A stretch of 64,000 nucleotides of DNA from Rhynochetos jubatus (lineage: Eukaryota; Chordata; Aves; Eurypygiformes; Rhynochetidae): NCBI GenBank assembly GCA_027574665.1, contig CM050656.1, positions 5,269,001 to 5,333,000 on the forward strand, given 5' to 3'. Shown here one piece after another: positions 22,811 to 34,775 of this stretch (the stretch's first letter is position 1; the number at the start of each line of letters is the position of its first letter). Below the pieces are notes generated by a model. The model worked only from the letters and a program-made list of their open reading frames with translations, made no database searches and was not told the origin of the DNA. A program made the translations under genes and the position numbers.

Positions 22811-24058
22811 AGATTTACGCCCCCAAGTGCAATGCCTTGCAGATGAGACACATAAGGCTCTCAGACACATGTGCAGAGCTCACCGCTTCTTGCCCACTCA
22901 CTCATTTGAGGGCAGAATTTGTCCCTTTGGTTTGTCGTTGCTCATGTAGCAGAGCACATGAGTTCATTCAGAGAGGGTTCACAAAGGACAAACGGCTCTG
23001 CAAAAATCACCGTTTCCTCTGGTCTTCACACAATGAGAAAGGCAAGGAAGGAAAAAGGGATTCGAAAGTCTTCAGTTAATGACGGGCAGATGTTCTCAGA
23101 GGCTTCGGCCAACCTTCAGCACTGCTCAGGTAGTACTGCGCGCACCGTGTGCAGTAATGGCAATTCCATCTAACGCCCGAGCAGGCAGTCACTCAGCGGT
23201 GATTTACGAGCACAGCAAGATCTGTTACAAAACACTCAGGGCTGGCATAACTTTCTCCCAGCAAAACGTTACATCACGAGCAAATGCAGACAGTTGCAAA
23301 ATTCAGATCCACAAGTGGAAGATGTTAGCAATCTGTTCTGGTTCAGCTTGACGCACGGAAATGCCAGATGGCTACCCTGCTGTTCACCACCTCCAAAAGT
23401 GGATGGAAGAGGTTCGTGTATGCAAGCTGTCCCTTTTAACAGCATACCGTCAATGCTGGTGGACAAGGGACTACCAGCAATTCATCGAGAGATTAAAGCT
23501 AGCTGGAGATACTGACCTGTGGAGCAGTTACACCTCTGATGGAGAACTAGATGTAGCTTCAGTGTGACATTCAACCATCACCTCCACCTCGGGGGTCCAG
23601 AGTGACAATATCAGCTGCACCAACACACACAGCCCAGATTCTTTCAGTCTCCACTCCTGATCACACTGCCATCCATGTCTGCTTCCTTTGACTACCATGG
23701 AATACTACTTAGGATGCTTATGGGTTGAGCAAGAGGTCTAATGAGCTTACACAGGCTACTCTTGATCTAGCGACCTCCCGCCTCTTCACAGACAAAGCAG
23801 AGAACCATGTGTCGTGACAAGGAAAAAGGGCATCATCTTTATCTGTTTGACTGTGTAAATGCATGTCCTTACAGCTCCTGGCTCTCCTCGCTATCCATGT
23901 TCCATACAATTGCTCAATAGGCCTAATTGTTGTCTTGTATCACAGCTTCCGATACGATGCAGCATCAAAGGGATTCACGCATGTGGTTACAATTAAATCT
24001 GTGCTTAAGCACTTTGCTGAACCCAGGCGTTTGTTGAACTGCAATTGTTTCTGAGGTA
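22811..24058. other. No gene seen
   Basis: No recognisable gene. Several overlapping short open frames around 22837-23567 have no familiar motifs. GCAGATGAGACACATAAGGC (22839-22858) faintly recalls a MIR box but is not enough to call. Confidence 0.6.
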
Positions 24059-24085
24059 GGGGCATCTTTTCCTATAAGATGCCTC
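24059..24085 (+). other. Short hairpin (10-base stem)
   Basis: GGGGCATCTT, the 7-base loop TTCCTAT, then AAGATGCCTC: ten pairs including one G-T wobble. Stable for its size but too short for a microRNA precursor. A let-7-like word (TGAGGTAGG, 24052-24060) overlaps the 5' arm; this is a coincidence of eight to nine bases, not a let-7 gene. Confidence 0.65.
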
Positions 24086-24940
24086 ACGCAGTCAGTTTGA
24101 CCCCGACTGGCCTTCTCTATCCCACTCAAATAAAAATAAATAACTAGGAGTAATAATAATACATGGTGTCACCCTGGTAAAAGTTTATTTCCTTTGTGTT
24201 TCCAAGAATGGTACACAATCTTCAAGGAGGGATGTTGCTGTCTCCTACCATCAACAATGCCAAAAATAAATAGAAATTAAGTGTAAGAGTCAAGTTTCAA
24301 GCAGCATAAATTCAACCACAGCAAATATTTTGTGTGGATGTGGTATAGTTTAGGCTCCAACATGTTTCCTTATGGTCTATCTACTTCCTCAAAAAATATC
24401 AACCATAATCACTCTACAACAGCCAAGCCTAACACAGCATATCAATTCAATAAACATCTCTATTCCGCTACGCTTAAGGGGCAAAAGGGATCCTAGTAGT
24501 ACTGTAAAGGACTTTTTGACAGCAAACATCCTGGCTGAACTGTTTAAAATCACAGTGTTTGCCTTGCACAGCGCTAGCAGAATCTGTTAACGGCCCAGAC
24601 AGTCCCTGCTTTATTTCCAATAACTCTGCTTCCCTCCCCATGCACCTTTTTAAAAAGAAAAGCTATTTAATAGAGCGATCTTGGGTATCTTTTGTAAACA
24701 CATACACATACAGATATATGCAGATATATGGTGCCTACACTGCATGCAATGGGCAACCCCTATTGCTTTGCACAGGGAAGAGTTTCCCTTTTGAGGGGTG
24801 GTTCTGTGCCTTTGGGGGAGCCCCCGATTCTCGCCGCAGTATTGCCGTTTGGAAAGCCGGTGTCCTTAGAGACTTGAAGCACCTAATGACTTAACACGCT
24901 TTGGGATAAATAGTGCTACATTAGCACAGGTGCAAATAGC
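24086..24940. other. No gene seen
   Basis: No gene or repeat recognised. AT-rich; a partly repetitive CAGATATATG pair occurs at about 24711-24730. Confidence 0.6.
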
Positions 24941-25130
24941 TTTCTAATTATTATTAATTTAATAATACGCTGCTGCTAGTCCACACTAATTAGGTTCACG
25001 TTGCTCTATACTAGGGGAACAAGGCTAGAAATTTCCACAGCTGTCAGCTGCTGTCTCCTCGCAATTGCTATGAAAAGCAAACAAACCGTAAAGGCAATTC
25101 ATAATTATTATAAACACTCCCTAGCCTAAA
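24941..25130. promoter_or_regulatory. Candidate homeobox-rich enhancer block
   Basis: The motif run TTTCTAATTATTATTAATTT, then ACACTAATTAGGTTCACG, CAGCTGTCAGCTGCTG (E-box pair CAGCTG), CGCAATTGCTATG and AATTCATAATTATTATAAAC is unusually dense in TAATTA-type homeobox sites around two CAGCTG E-boxes. No repeat or open frame explains it. An enhancer role is inferred from motif density only. Confidence 0.35.
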
Positions 25131-27235
25131 CCACGTTGACATTTCCAAATCAGAGTTGCATGCTTGCTCTTGTCTGTGGTGTCAGAAAGGGAATAGAGCC
25201 AGACGAAGAAAGGACAACTAGTGATTAGATAATTTCAGTGCCAAGCAATTAGTTTGGTTTTAACGAGCTGTTTTAACATGCAGAAAGTGCATCTGACCAA
25301 CCCATCCCACCTCTCACTCCAACATGTTGATCTTAGCCTGGGACAATGTCTGGCTTTCCAGTATTTTCTGGAGTTTCCTTGCAAGGTAAGTGCTGCACTG
25401 TTTGGAAAAGGCTTTGCCTTTTCTATCCGTGGGGATTCGTTGCCCCCAGCTAGAAGAAAGGAAAGAGAGATCCAGTTCCCCATGCCCGCTGCTGACTTCC
25501 TCTGGGTTTTTCTCATAAACTCACTCCAAGAACATGGCTTAAGCTCTTAAGTGATATTCAAAGCCCTCAGCATGAGGTTTATGGCTTTCAACGTCTGCTG
25601 AGAATATAGTTATAACTGACAAGTTCAGAGGCAGGTATTTGGATGCTCTTCCATAAATACATCCCTATAAACCAGATCTCAACTCTGATGTTGACCAAGA
25701 CTTAATTTAAAGTGGTTTAGCAGAAGCAGCTGAATGACACACAAAAAGGCCTACGGGGCTGGGCCTGCAGCCCAATGCCTTTCCAGCAGAACCAGGGCAC
25801 TCTGACTCTCCATTGAACTGCGTATCACTCACTGATTTTGACTACTTTAATATAAATTGCCAGTTCTACTGTAGAGGAGAGGAAATCCTTGTTTGCTATT
25901 TCTCTTCTATTACGGCTTCATTTAGATTTCATTATAATAATTCTGGTTTCAATCTGTGGTACTTCCTGTACGACTTCTTTGTCTTCTGCAAAAACCCCCA
26001 GAGGACGGTCAGAGTTGACAAGCTCAGGGTGTGGGGATCAAGAGGCTCTCCCCAGAGGACTTGCACGCTGCATCCTCGATGGACAGACATGGCTTGTGCA
26101 GAGGGACCCATGGAGAGGATGCTGCCAGGGTGAGCCCACGCCAGTCCCAAAATTGGGGTGGCCCCATTTGTCATCCCCATCTGGCCAACACCAAAGGACA
26201 CTCCAGAGGACTCCACAAATTTCAGCATAAGAAATCAGGGAGGGAACCAGAGCAACATGTCGCAAGAGAAATCAAGTCCAGCAATGGGCAAGCCCCCAGC
26301 TGTGCAGCACAGGAGCATCTCAGCAAGGACCAATGCTCACTCATACATTCCCAAACCTCCTGCAGCCAGAAAACCCAACCTGGAAAAGAAATCCAAGCTC
26401 AAATAGAGCCTTTTTGGTTAAAGTCTAATTCGAACACTGGGAAGTTGACTCTTAGGTAAAACAAACTGCATACAGTACACCCGCCCTTTACCGCCCGCCT
26501 TCTCTACATTGCTTAATGGCCTAAGTTGTTGGCTTTGGGAGAGCTAAACAAGACACTCATAATCTTCAAACCATCACTGAGTTTGGGGGACACAAAGGGC
26601 TTTGCAAGAGTTCTTTTAGACGCAGCGAACTCTTCAGAAGTCAGACACTTAATTTGCACATGTGCTCTGGGAAATGCCAAGAAGGAGCAGAGTCCCGTTG
26701 AGCAGCTGAGCCTCCCAGCCTCAACTAGCTGACAGTTTTGATCACCAGGACATGTAATCTCGGAAGCCACTGATGGAAATGTTCACTAGAGTCAGGGCAA
26801 AAATTGTCACTACTCCATTAGTGTAGCACCCAAAGGCTCCAGTCACATCAAGGGCCTGTTGCACTGAACAATGCAAGAGATACCAGATTTCAAATCTGTT
26901 TGAGCAGGACAGAAAGGATATCCAGGTTGTGCAATACAAACACACCGGGATCAACATCAGGCAAACAGGAGACGTGTCCCCGTGGACACTGTAGCTGGGA
27001 GAAACCCAACTGTGCCTTTCCCTAAAGCTCCCTCTTTGTGCTGAGCCAAAACTTCCCCCTCCCAGATTGTTGATATGAAACCAGGCCAAATGAAAAGTGG
27101 AACTAATCTGAAGGTTTACGTTTCACTGTTGTAAAACACTTGGCAAAAAGGCTGCCCTCAACCTCCAGCTCCTCCAAGCCCCATCGATGCTGAGCGACTC
27201 GGCTGTGCTGCTGCTGTGGTCCAGGTGGGCACCTT
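25131..27235. other. No gene seen
   Basis: About 2.1 kb without a recognisable feature. Frames up to 142 codons (26031-26459, +) lack familiar domains and are overlapped by open frames on the other strand. Confidence 0.65.
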
Positions 27236-27276
27236 CACCCTCCTGCACTCACCCTCCCGCACTCACCCTCCAGCTG
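27236..27276. repeat. Minisatellite, 14-base unit, about three copies
   Basis: CACCCTCCTGCACT, CACCCTCCCGCACT and CACCCTCCAGCTGG in tandem; the last copy is partial. A small local expansion. Confidence 0.8.
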
Positions 27277-27611
27277 GGCTCAGACAAACTAGCAGGCGTG
27301 GAATCTGCTGTAAAGCTCTCTGAGTAGTCAAGCAAACAGGAGTCAACCCAGATGACTGCCAACCTGGCCTCTTCCAATCAGCATGTAACTCTTGCATCTG
27401 CTGCACAGGCACTGTACATGCACGCTGAAAAGCAAAATAACCTGCCCCATTCTGAAACTCCCATTTCTTTTATATTGCACCGGGAAGTTTGAAACATCAC
27501 TTTCAAGACTTCCCATGCACACAAAGTGTGTTGAAAAAGACCTTTTTTGCCCCACAGGCTGATTCTCATTTTGAACCAAAAAGCTATAGAATATGCTTTA
27601 CGTTAAGTTAC
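27277..27611. other. No gene seen
   Basis: Short unannotated stretch before the CR1 insertion; nothing recognised. Confidence 0.6.
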
Positions 27612-27974
27612 AGGCTCTGGGGAGACCTTACAGCACCTTCCAGTACCTGAAGGGGCTGCAGGAAAGCTGGGGGGGGACTTTTGACAAGGGCAGGGAGTGA
27701 CAGGACAAAGGGTAATGGGTTTAAATTGAAAGTGGGGAGATTTAGATTGGACATCAGGACGAAATTCTTCCCGGGGAGGGTGGTGAGACACTGGGACAGG
27801 TTGCCCAGAGAAGCTGTGGGTGCCCTATCCCTGGAAGTGTCCAAGGCCAGGCTGGATGAGGCTTGGAGCAACCTGGGCTAGTGGAGGTGTCCCTGCCCAT
27901 GGCAGGGGGTTGGAACTGGATGGTCTTTAAGCTCCCTTCCAACCCAAACCATTCTGTGATTCTATGATTCTATG
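27612..27974 (+). mobile_element. CR1 LINE, 5'-truncated 3' end
   Basis: The longest CR1 copy here. It begins in AGGCTCTGGGGAGACCTTAC, part of the ORF2 3' region. It contains an open piece of ORF2 C-terminus (residues such as GNGFKLKVGRFRLDIR and [17 protein letters not shown]) ending at a TAG near 27881. The 3' UTR then runs through CCCATGGCAGGGGGTTGG and TCCCTTCCAACCCAAACC. It ends in three 8-base units, ATTCTGTG, ATTCTATG, ATTCTATG (27951-27974), the hallmark of CR1. Severe 5' truncation is normal for this family: it lacks a poly-A tail and usually leaves no clear target duplication. The good octamers and the intact-looking ORF2 tail suggest a younger age than the other copies. It encodes nothing functional. 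Confidence 0.97.
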
Positions 27975-29092
27975 AAATGTGGTGTGGGACACTGCAGCCA
28001 TCACCCCTGCAGCTCCCGCAGGCCTGGCAGGCATCAGGCTCTAGTGCCTCTAGCTCTCAGGGGAGCATAGGGAAAATAAGGGGATTTGTCTGAAAATAAG
28101 AGTTTTCAGTATCTTATGTCTTGTGTAAGATGTCTCAAGGCTGACTTTTCTTTACCTGCCATAGGGTGGAGTCCAAGTTAAAACTTTGCACCACCCAGAA
28201 ATTTTGCAAAGCTTTTTAATCCTGGCGCTGGTTTACAAATTGAGATCCAACAAATAAAGTTCAGATGCAGTTTATTGGACTGGATAATTTAGATGTGGGG
28301 ATAATCAGGCACATAAAGTTCCTTAATCTCAGCATTGCATGTCACCTGCTCTTAGTGGGCCAAACAGTGCTTCCTAAAAACAATTAGATATCTGGCAGGA
28401 ATAAAGTGATGCTGAGCAACATTCTCCTGTCAAAGACAGATCATTCTGGGGCAGGATAATTAATCAGCAGCAGTCTAAATGGCTTCTGTTGTAAAGGACT
28501 TCCTTCTTCTCCTAACATATCCTCTGTGGGTCAGAAATGCCAGCATAGTAGTATCATTCTGTCTTAGCATTTGAAATACTCACTACCACGTTGATGAAAC
28601 AGACCTTTATTGAACTTCAAAGGTCCATAATTACATATCCTTTCCTTGAGCTTTGATATTTTAATATTCAGCTGGTGAAATTATTATCTATTCTAGCCAC
28701 AAAGCATTTATTTATTTTGCTTGCTTTATCTCTGTTATTTCTGCGGTGGTAAGAGGCTGAGGAAGAAGCCCCCCCTGCTTATTGGCAGCAGCAGAAAGTG
28801 GGAATTGAATGTACCAGGACTTTTATCTCCAGCAGCTGAAGAACGAAGCATTTGAACTCCTTCTCGAGCCCTAACGGGACTCAGAAAACTCTCCTCTCAG
28901 CCAGTTCCTCTCATTTATGCTTTTCAAGAGCCAGCCAGTTTTCTTTATATAGGTTTCCCTGTACCATAAGGGAGCGCAGGCAAGTCAAGAAGACAACATT
29001 CAGTACTAACAATGGTATGAATTTTTCATCTGAAAAGGGCACCGATCCTGATCTTCCATATAAACAAGCGTTTGAAATGATGGGATCTCAGT
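27975..29092. other. No gene seen
   Basis: No coding or repeat feature recognised. 28560-28760 is AT-rich with TTTATTTATTTTGCTTGC-like words but is not distinctive. GTGGGAATTGAATG at 28798-28811 faintly resembles a SINE tail but is too short to call. Confidence 0.6.
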
Positions 29093-29785
29093 GTGGGCTT
29101 TCCCAGCATTACAGCTGAAGAAGCTCTTGCTACAACATATGGGGTGGGTGTCCAGGCCACAAACCCACCTCACTCAGTCCTGGGACTCCAACGCGATGGT
29201 ATGGGAGAGGTACTAAAGAGGGGGGAAGTCTGTAGGAGAGGTGCACGGTTCCCACGTGCGGCCTCGCACGGGCTCTGCATGTGGCTGTTTGTCGCCTCCA
29301 GACACCTTCTGTGCCAGGGCCTGCCAGGAAATGCTGGGAAAAAGGCATTTAAAAGGCAACCTGGACATATTCCTTTCCAACCGAGCCGTGGTGTTATGCC
29401 CACACAGGGACCTTTTGAAGGGAAGGCAAGCAGCCGGAAGGCATACGGCCAGCACGCAGCCACTAGCCCCAGCTCCCTGAGCAGCAGACAGGGCTCACGG
29501 CACACAGCCCGGGGACAAGAGTCATCTGAGCCCAAACTATTCCTGCGTGGCGTCATGAGAGCCCCAGACCTCATCCTCGCTCCTTCAAACACCTCCAAGT
29601 ATCTCACTTTCCATCTGTTGTTGTTTACCTACCATTTCTCAGCAGCGCTGGTGAGCGTAGTCCTGGCCGGCCGCAGGAGCCTGCTGTCTGCACAGTTCCA
29701 TTGCTCATCTTCTTACGTGGGCCATCGGGAAAGCTATGATCCTGTTAACGTCGCGGTCAGTGTTGCCGTATTCCAGAAACATTAA
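29093..29785 (+). other. Unrecognised 230-codon open frame (probably chance)
   Basis: One of the longest open frames in the window. The product has no signal peptide, repeat, zinc-finger or catalytic motif that I recognise. A hydrophobic patch (residues about 170-195, with LTFHLLLFTYHFSAALVSVV) is the only structure visible. A 145-codon frame is open on the - strand across 29170-29607, and other frames are open too, which points to a stop-poor GC-richer patch rather than selection. No promoter, splice or poly-A signal frames it. An A11 run follows its stop within about 30 bases (near 29793), so a decayed retrocopy cannot be excluded. Confidence 0.12.
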
Positions 29786-31939
29786 TGTCTGAAAAAAAAA
29801 AAGTGAAGGACCGTCCCTGAGAATAGGGACATTACAGAGAGGTGACCAGGCGCCAGCACACCTCTCCGCCGAGCAATGGCTTGGCTTGGATCTCCGGCTC
29901 TCAGTCAGCTGAAGGATGCTCAGCACAGGAAAGACCCAAAAGCCTCTTAAAGCCAAACTGGGTACGTACTTATTTACCAGGAAATACGGGAATAAGGAAT
30001 GGAGGAACCTCATACACCACACTCTGTGCAAATGAAAGAACTTGGGGTTTAGGTTTTAGTAGTCCTAGAAAATCTTGGGGGGGTATTTGCAAATTTTCAT
30101 ACAAAAATGACTTTGTATTTGGCAATGGTAACTCCTAACTTTCAGCCCCTGAAAAGATGCAAAGGAAATGGAAACCTAAACGAGCAGCATATGCCATCCC
30201 CTTGGCTCCACCAACAAAAATATTTGGCTTCCACTTGCAGCTACCCCAATCAAAAAGAAGTTTGAATTGCAGGAATGTAAGTCGCAGTAAATGTTAAATT
30301 TACATTACACATTTGCTAATTAGCCAGCAAATGAATCACTCACTCCCACGGACTGGCATGGTCCACGCAATTTAAAGCAAATACTGTCGTGTCAAATTAA
30401 ACTGTTGCCCTGGAGTTGACTAAGCAGAAACATTCCGAAATGTAATTATTAATAAGATTTTCTTGTATCATGAAAAACATCAAGATTCAAATACCTCGGT
30501 GGATATTTACAGGCAGGGAAGTAGGAGAGAGACTCAGTAGGTGTTTATTAAATCCATTTCCACATATACAGCCACCCTTCACATGCTCTCCATTTACCTG
30601 CAAGCAAAAGCCCTCTTTCACCTAGTGTCTACCCTCTTCGGTTGTTACACCCTGGTCAGCATGATTTGTTGGCTTAATCAATAGTCAGGTTAGCAGGAAG
30701 AAACTCTCTCACCCTTCTCGGTGTGTTGTGCCAACACATTAAGGGACCAAAATATTTTCCTGGGGTGTTAAAGGTACGTTCCCGAGACAGTGCCTCACTG
30801 GGGACTGGAATAGCTCTTGGAGCTGGAGAGGTTGTAGCATACACAAAGTCCTGGCTAGCGAGTCTTTCTCTTCCTCCTGAAGTTGCTGACACCTTAGAAA
30901 AGGCTTTGGTAGATGTAGGATTAAGGAATCGCTGTGGCCTTGGTTCCTGATCCCACATCGTTTCTCTGCTGGGTTTGCTCCTGGGTGAACAGCCAAACAA
31001 CCCAACCAACACTATTGGAAACTGGCTTCACTACTGACACAGAGACCCGGCTAAACGTTCTTGTACACTAACATCTGAAACTCAAGTGCCCCAAGACCTT
31101 CAGAAAAGGATATCATTTTTTTCTCTTCCTTTGAGCTTAGGCCAAAAGCCAAAGTCATAAATAGAAACAGTTATTCTGGGCTCAATATCACCTTTTGTGC
31201 AATGACAAAAATAATGTGTTGTTGAACTGTTTGGCACGACTGCCCAGGCATGTGACAAGAAGCTAATTACTTTCGAAGCCAAATCCATTTGAGAAAACAA
31301 GAATCCAACTTATAGTAACTCATATTTTGCCAATTTTGCAGCTCCAAATGCATGTTTTCTTTCTTTTTCCCTCTGTCTCATGACATCCTTTCCTTATTTA
31401 AATACTAATGCAGAGTTTGTAGCTGAACTTTCAGACAGTCTCTACTGTCCTTCTCCCAGCCTTGCTCAACGCGTGTGATAACCAAATCCTTCCTGCAGTG
31501 CTGAACTCTTTTTCCATCTTCGCACAGTACATTAATTCACTCAACACATTTGTTTGCAGCTGTCTTCCATCACCAACCCCACACCCAGCTGGCTTCTCAT
31601 AGGAGAGGGAAACTTAATTTTCCACTAATGAAGGAATAAAGCAGATAATTTTATGGCCTTTGCTCCACCCCCAAATTTGCTTACTTTTGCTGGGGAAACC
31701 AAAAGCACAATAAAATGCTGGGGTTGCTGGTTTTGGTGGTCAAATATGAGCCTCTTCAGAGAAGCAACAGCGTTCAGATTTTTAAGCAAGTTTAGCCAAA
31801 TCCAACAGTGTCTTCTTAACACAAGCTGGTCACTCCTATATATGGGTATTTCTTCTAGGGTAGGTACAGCTACTGAATGATCGCATTAGTGGCTTCTTCC
31901 ATTGCTCCCCAAAGTACACCCTTGCACTGATAAATGCTA
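29786..31939. other. No gene seen
   Basis: Nothing recognisable. The AT-rich part at 30240-30500 contains TTGCTAATTAGCCAGC and TGTAATTATTAATAAG words of CNE type but is less dense than the blocks listed separately. Confidence 0.6.
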
Positions 31940-32003
31940 AAAAAAACCCCAACAACAAAAAAAGCAAACCCAAACAAAAACCCCAACAAATGAACAACCA
32001 ACC
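31940..32003. repeat. A/C-rich low-complexity tract
   Basis: Runs of AAAAAAACCCC, CAACAACAAAAAAAG, CAAACCCAAACAAAAACCCC and similar words. Degenerate A/C-only sequence of about 60 bases, similar in style to the tract at 1590-1650. Confidence 0.7.
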
Positions 32004-33168
32004 GAATCTCATACCCAGAGGTTTGCAAGATTTCCTTGAAGTGATGCCCCCAAGACTGAGACCGCAAACACAGCACGGGGGTTTCTGTCCCTTGAAATTT
32101 GCTCTGCACCTGATATTTGGGAGGCATTTTCCTCTTTTCTCCCTCACATTTCAGCTTTTCTTCTAATGTCAAACACAGGCAGGAGCTTTGAAGCTTTTCC
32201 AAATGAAAATGCCAGAAGAGTCCTGGTTTTCCAGTCAGCCTGCCAACTCCAGCAATCATTAATTTTATGTGCTAATTTTGAAGTTGATTGTTTTTGTGTC
32301 TTTGACTTCAAAGGCAACTCCAGTGAAAAACCTAAAATATATTTTAAAAGGTAAAAAATAATTCTGTTAAAATGTCTTTTCTTGAAAAAAACAAATCCAT
32401 TATTTTTATTTTAAGGAACACAGATTTCCTCCCTGTAGTCTGCATAGAAGTTGCTGAAGCTTTCCATGCCAAATATTTAGTTTATTCCGAATAAGTCTTT
32501 TAAAAAATTAACAGAGTTAAATAAATCAGACCAAAAGTGTTTTCATTTGTTCCACCAGTGGCACTGAGGATTTTACTAGTGAAGTATGCATGTAACATAT
32601 GTGCAGAGCAATTATGTTTTTCAGTTGCAAAACACTATTCATTAGATTAAATAAAATGACAGAGATTTTGGTCTGGTTCAGCCCTCCGATATTACACAGT
32701 CTCTTGACTGGAGTACAGTTTTGACTGTTTTCCCAGCTCATCAACACATTAAAACCAGCTGTGGGTCCCGATAAATTGTTTCAGCAGAACCCACTGAAAA
32801 AAATCTGTATTTTCCTCCCTCCCAGTCCAACAGATGAAACTTGGAGGTCATTATGGTAGTTTTAATTATGATTTGGTAGGGATGTCCCTCACTGAAATCC
32901 CTAGTTCCATAAACAACATGCTGCTTCTGTCGTATTGGATTTCTTTATTTCAATTGTAAACTCTCAAAGCCATGTGCTTTCTATTTTAGCTCCTGGACCC
33001 CCTGCTAAACTCATACACATGAAGGAGTGGTAGCAAGGGGAGAGCAGCAGCCAGGAGCATCCACCGCCTTATTCCGGCTTCTGAAAAGATATTTACTCAT
33101 TCTGCGAACAACAAAAAGGAAAAAAATAAAACAAAGGAAAACCAGAACTCAGCAGACTGGGAGCAAAA
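32004..33168. other. No gene seen
   Basis: AT-rich (32270-32520 especially). No recognisable gene, RNA or repeat. Confidence 0.6.
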
Positions 33169-33370
33169 TCGGGGTGGTGTCAATGCGGGTGCAAAGACAG
33201 AGCTCCGGAGCGATAGGGGTTTGTAAATGTATAACAACTGCATTAGCTGCGAGCCTCGTACACGGCCCTAAAGTGAAACCAGCTGCCCGCGCCTGGCTCC
33301 CGCCGCCTCGCAGCAGAAGCTCTGGGACACGTCAGAGAAAAGCTCCCCGGTGCTGCAAACAATTACCCCG
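33169..33370. promoter_or_regulatory. Small CpG cluster
   Basis: Fifteen CpG dinucleotides by hand count in about 200 bases, in an otherwise AT-rich, CpG-poor neighbourhood. The densest part is GCCCGCGCCTGGCTCCCGCC (33285-33304). A 127-codon open frame (33027-33410, +) runs through it, very basic and unlike any known protein. It is too small for a standard CpG island; it could be a weak promoter or enhancer, or a local GC-converted patch. Confidence 0.3.
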
Positions 33371-34569
33371 GGTTTTTATTTGTTCCATTTTATCAAAGCT
33401 CTCAGGCTAGAGAGAAAGGACAGGAAAAGAGACACTGGAAGGGAAACAGGAACATAATATTTAAGAAGGGTTTCAATAGGGGTTTGGTCTCGACCGGGTT
33501 AAATCCAAGAAGACATTTCCATGTCCCACCCCTGTATCTCACTAATAGGGAAATGTTAAGTCCCTCCTCAATCTCAGCATGTGCTTAACTTTAAGCACCT
33601 GATTCATTCTATTGACAGTTGACTACCAGTGAGTGATGCAAAATGTCGATGAACACTGACTTGACTTTACTCACTGACTCCCAAATAATTCAAGGCCCCT
33701 CATGTAAAGATTTCATTACACTAGTTTATTGTTTGTACCACGTGTATCATGTTTTGGTGTCCTGGACACAACCAACCAGTTAAAGCGCTTCTGAGACGGG
33801 TCCTTCCAATGACAAGAATGCTGGAAAAACATATTGACAAACAATTGTCTTGAAGCAAGCCCAAGCATTCTCTTTGACAATGTGCATTGCATTTCTAAGA
33901 CAAATTTTGGCTGGAGAAGGGACATTTTGGGCAGGCATTAAGCGTATTTGTGAAAGAAAAGTTCCTGTGGAAACCCGAGAAGGTGGTTTTGCACTGAAGA
34001 GTTCGCACAGTTGGCCTGACCTCATACCGATTCCCTTATAGCTTCACATAAACATTTTAATTATCTCATCAAAGCCTGGAAACAATGTAACGAGGGAGAC
34101 GTCATTCTCTGCCCCACCGTGAAACGTCGCTTGTGATAACGAATTTTGTGTTTGTCAGACGAAGAGTTTATGAGACCAAATTTAAGTTTGGGGAAATATC
34201 ACAAAATGTCAAACTTTTGGGAGGGCAAACAAGTTCACAAAAATCAAAGCCAGGACCAAACCAAAGTAGTGGAAATTTCAGCTGAAAATGTTAAACTGGT
34301 TCCCTGCCTTTTGTTGACAGTCAGATTTTGGAAAAGAACAATTAGTGTAATAGGTTCTGGGAGCTACTGAGCCAGAAACTGAGAAAAATGGAAACCAAGA
34401 GAAACAGCTGAAATATCTTCTCATTCTCATTTAGATTGCGGTTAGAGCAGCTGAATGGCTGTTTTTTCTGGTCCACTTGTGTAATACTGAAAACCGGGGA
34501 GAGGAGGAATTGTCCCAAGTCGACCTCACGGAACAAAGGGGAAAAAACGTGGGACAAAAAGAAAAGGCC
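33371..34569. other. No gene seen
   Basis: Nothing recognised. 34140-34450 is AAA/TTT-rich with repeated SCAAATTT-like words but no clear repeat unit. Confidence 0.6.
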
Positions 34570-34589
34570 GGGGGGGGGGGGGGGGGGGG
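34570..34589 (+). repeat. Poly-G run (G20)
   Basis: Twenty uninterrupted G residues follow AAAAGGCC. Long G homopolymers are rare in vertebrate genomes, unstable, and able to form intramolecular G-quadruplexes. The exact length is also a common place for sequencing error. Confidence 0.95.
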
Positions 34590-34759
34590 AGTGAATTTTC
34601 TTTGGGGAACTGAGAAGTGTGCAGCATTTTCTGGTGGGACAGATCGATGGCTTTACTCAACACCAAAATTAGATTATTTATTTTCTTTACAGACTATTTT
34701 TTGAGGTGAGGCAGGTGAGATATGGTCGGTTGTATAAGGAAAATTGAAGGATATTCCAG

Positions 34760-34775
34760 AAAAAAAAAAAAAAAA
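34760..34775 (+). repeat. Poly-A run (A16)
   Basis: Sixteen A residues follow GGATATTCCAG. No retroposed body is recognised upstream. Simple homopolymer. Confidence 0.85.

Noticed and set aside
24052-24060. let-7 microRNA seed
   Set aside because: Only about nine bases match, and the surrounding hairpin is far too short for a precursor.
27681-27881. 66-codon frame at the CR1 on +
   Set aside because: It is the CR1 ORF2 C-terminal fragment, counted with the LINE, not a host gene.
34477-34704. 75-codon frame with a poly-Gly run
   Set aside because: It crosses the G20 homopolymer; Gly run is an artefact of it.
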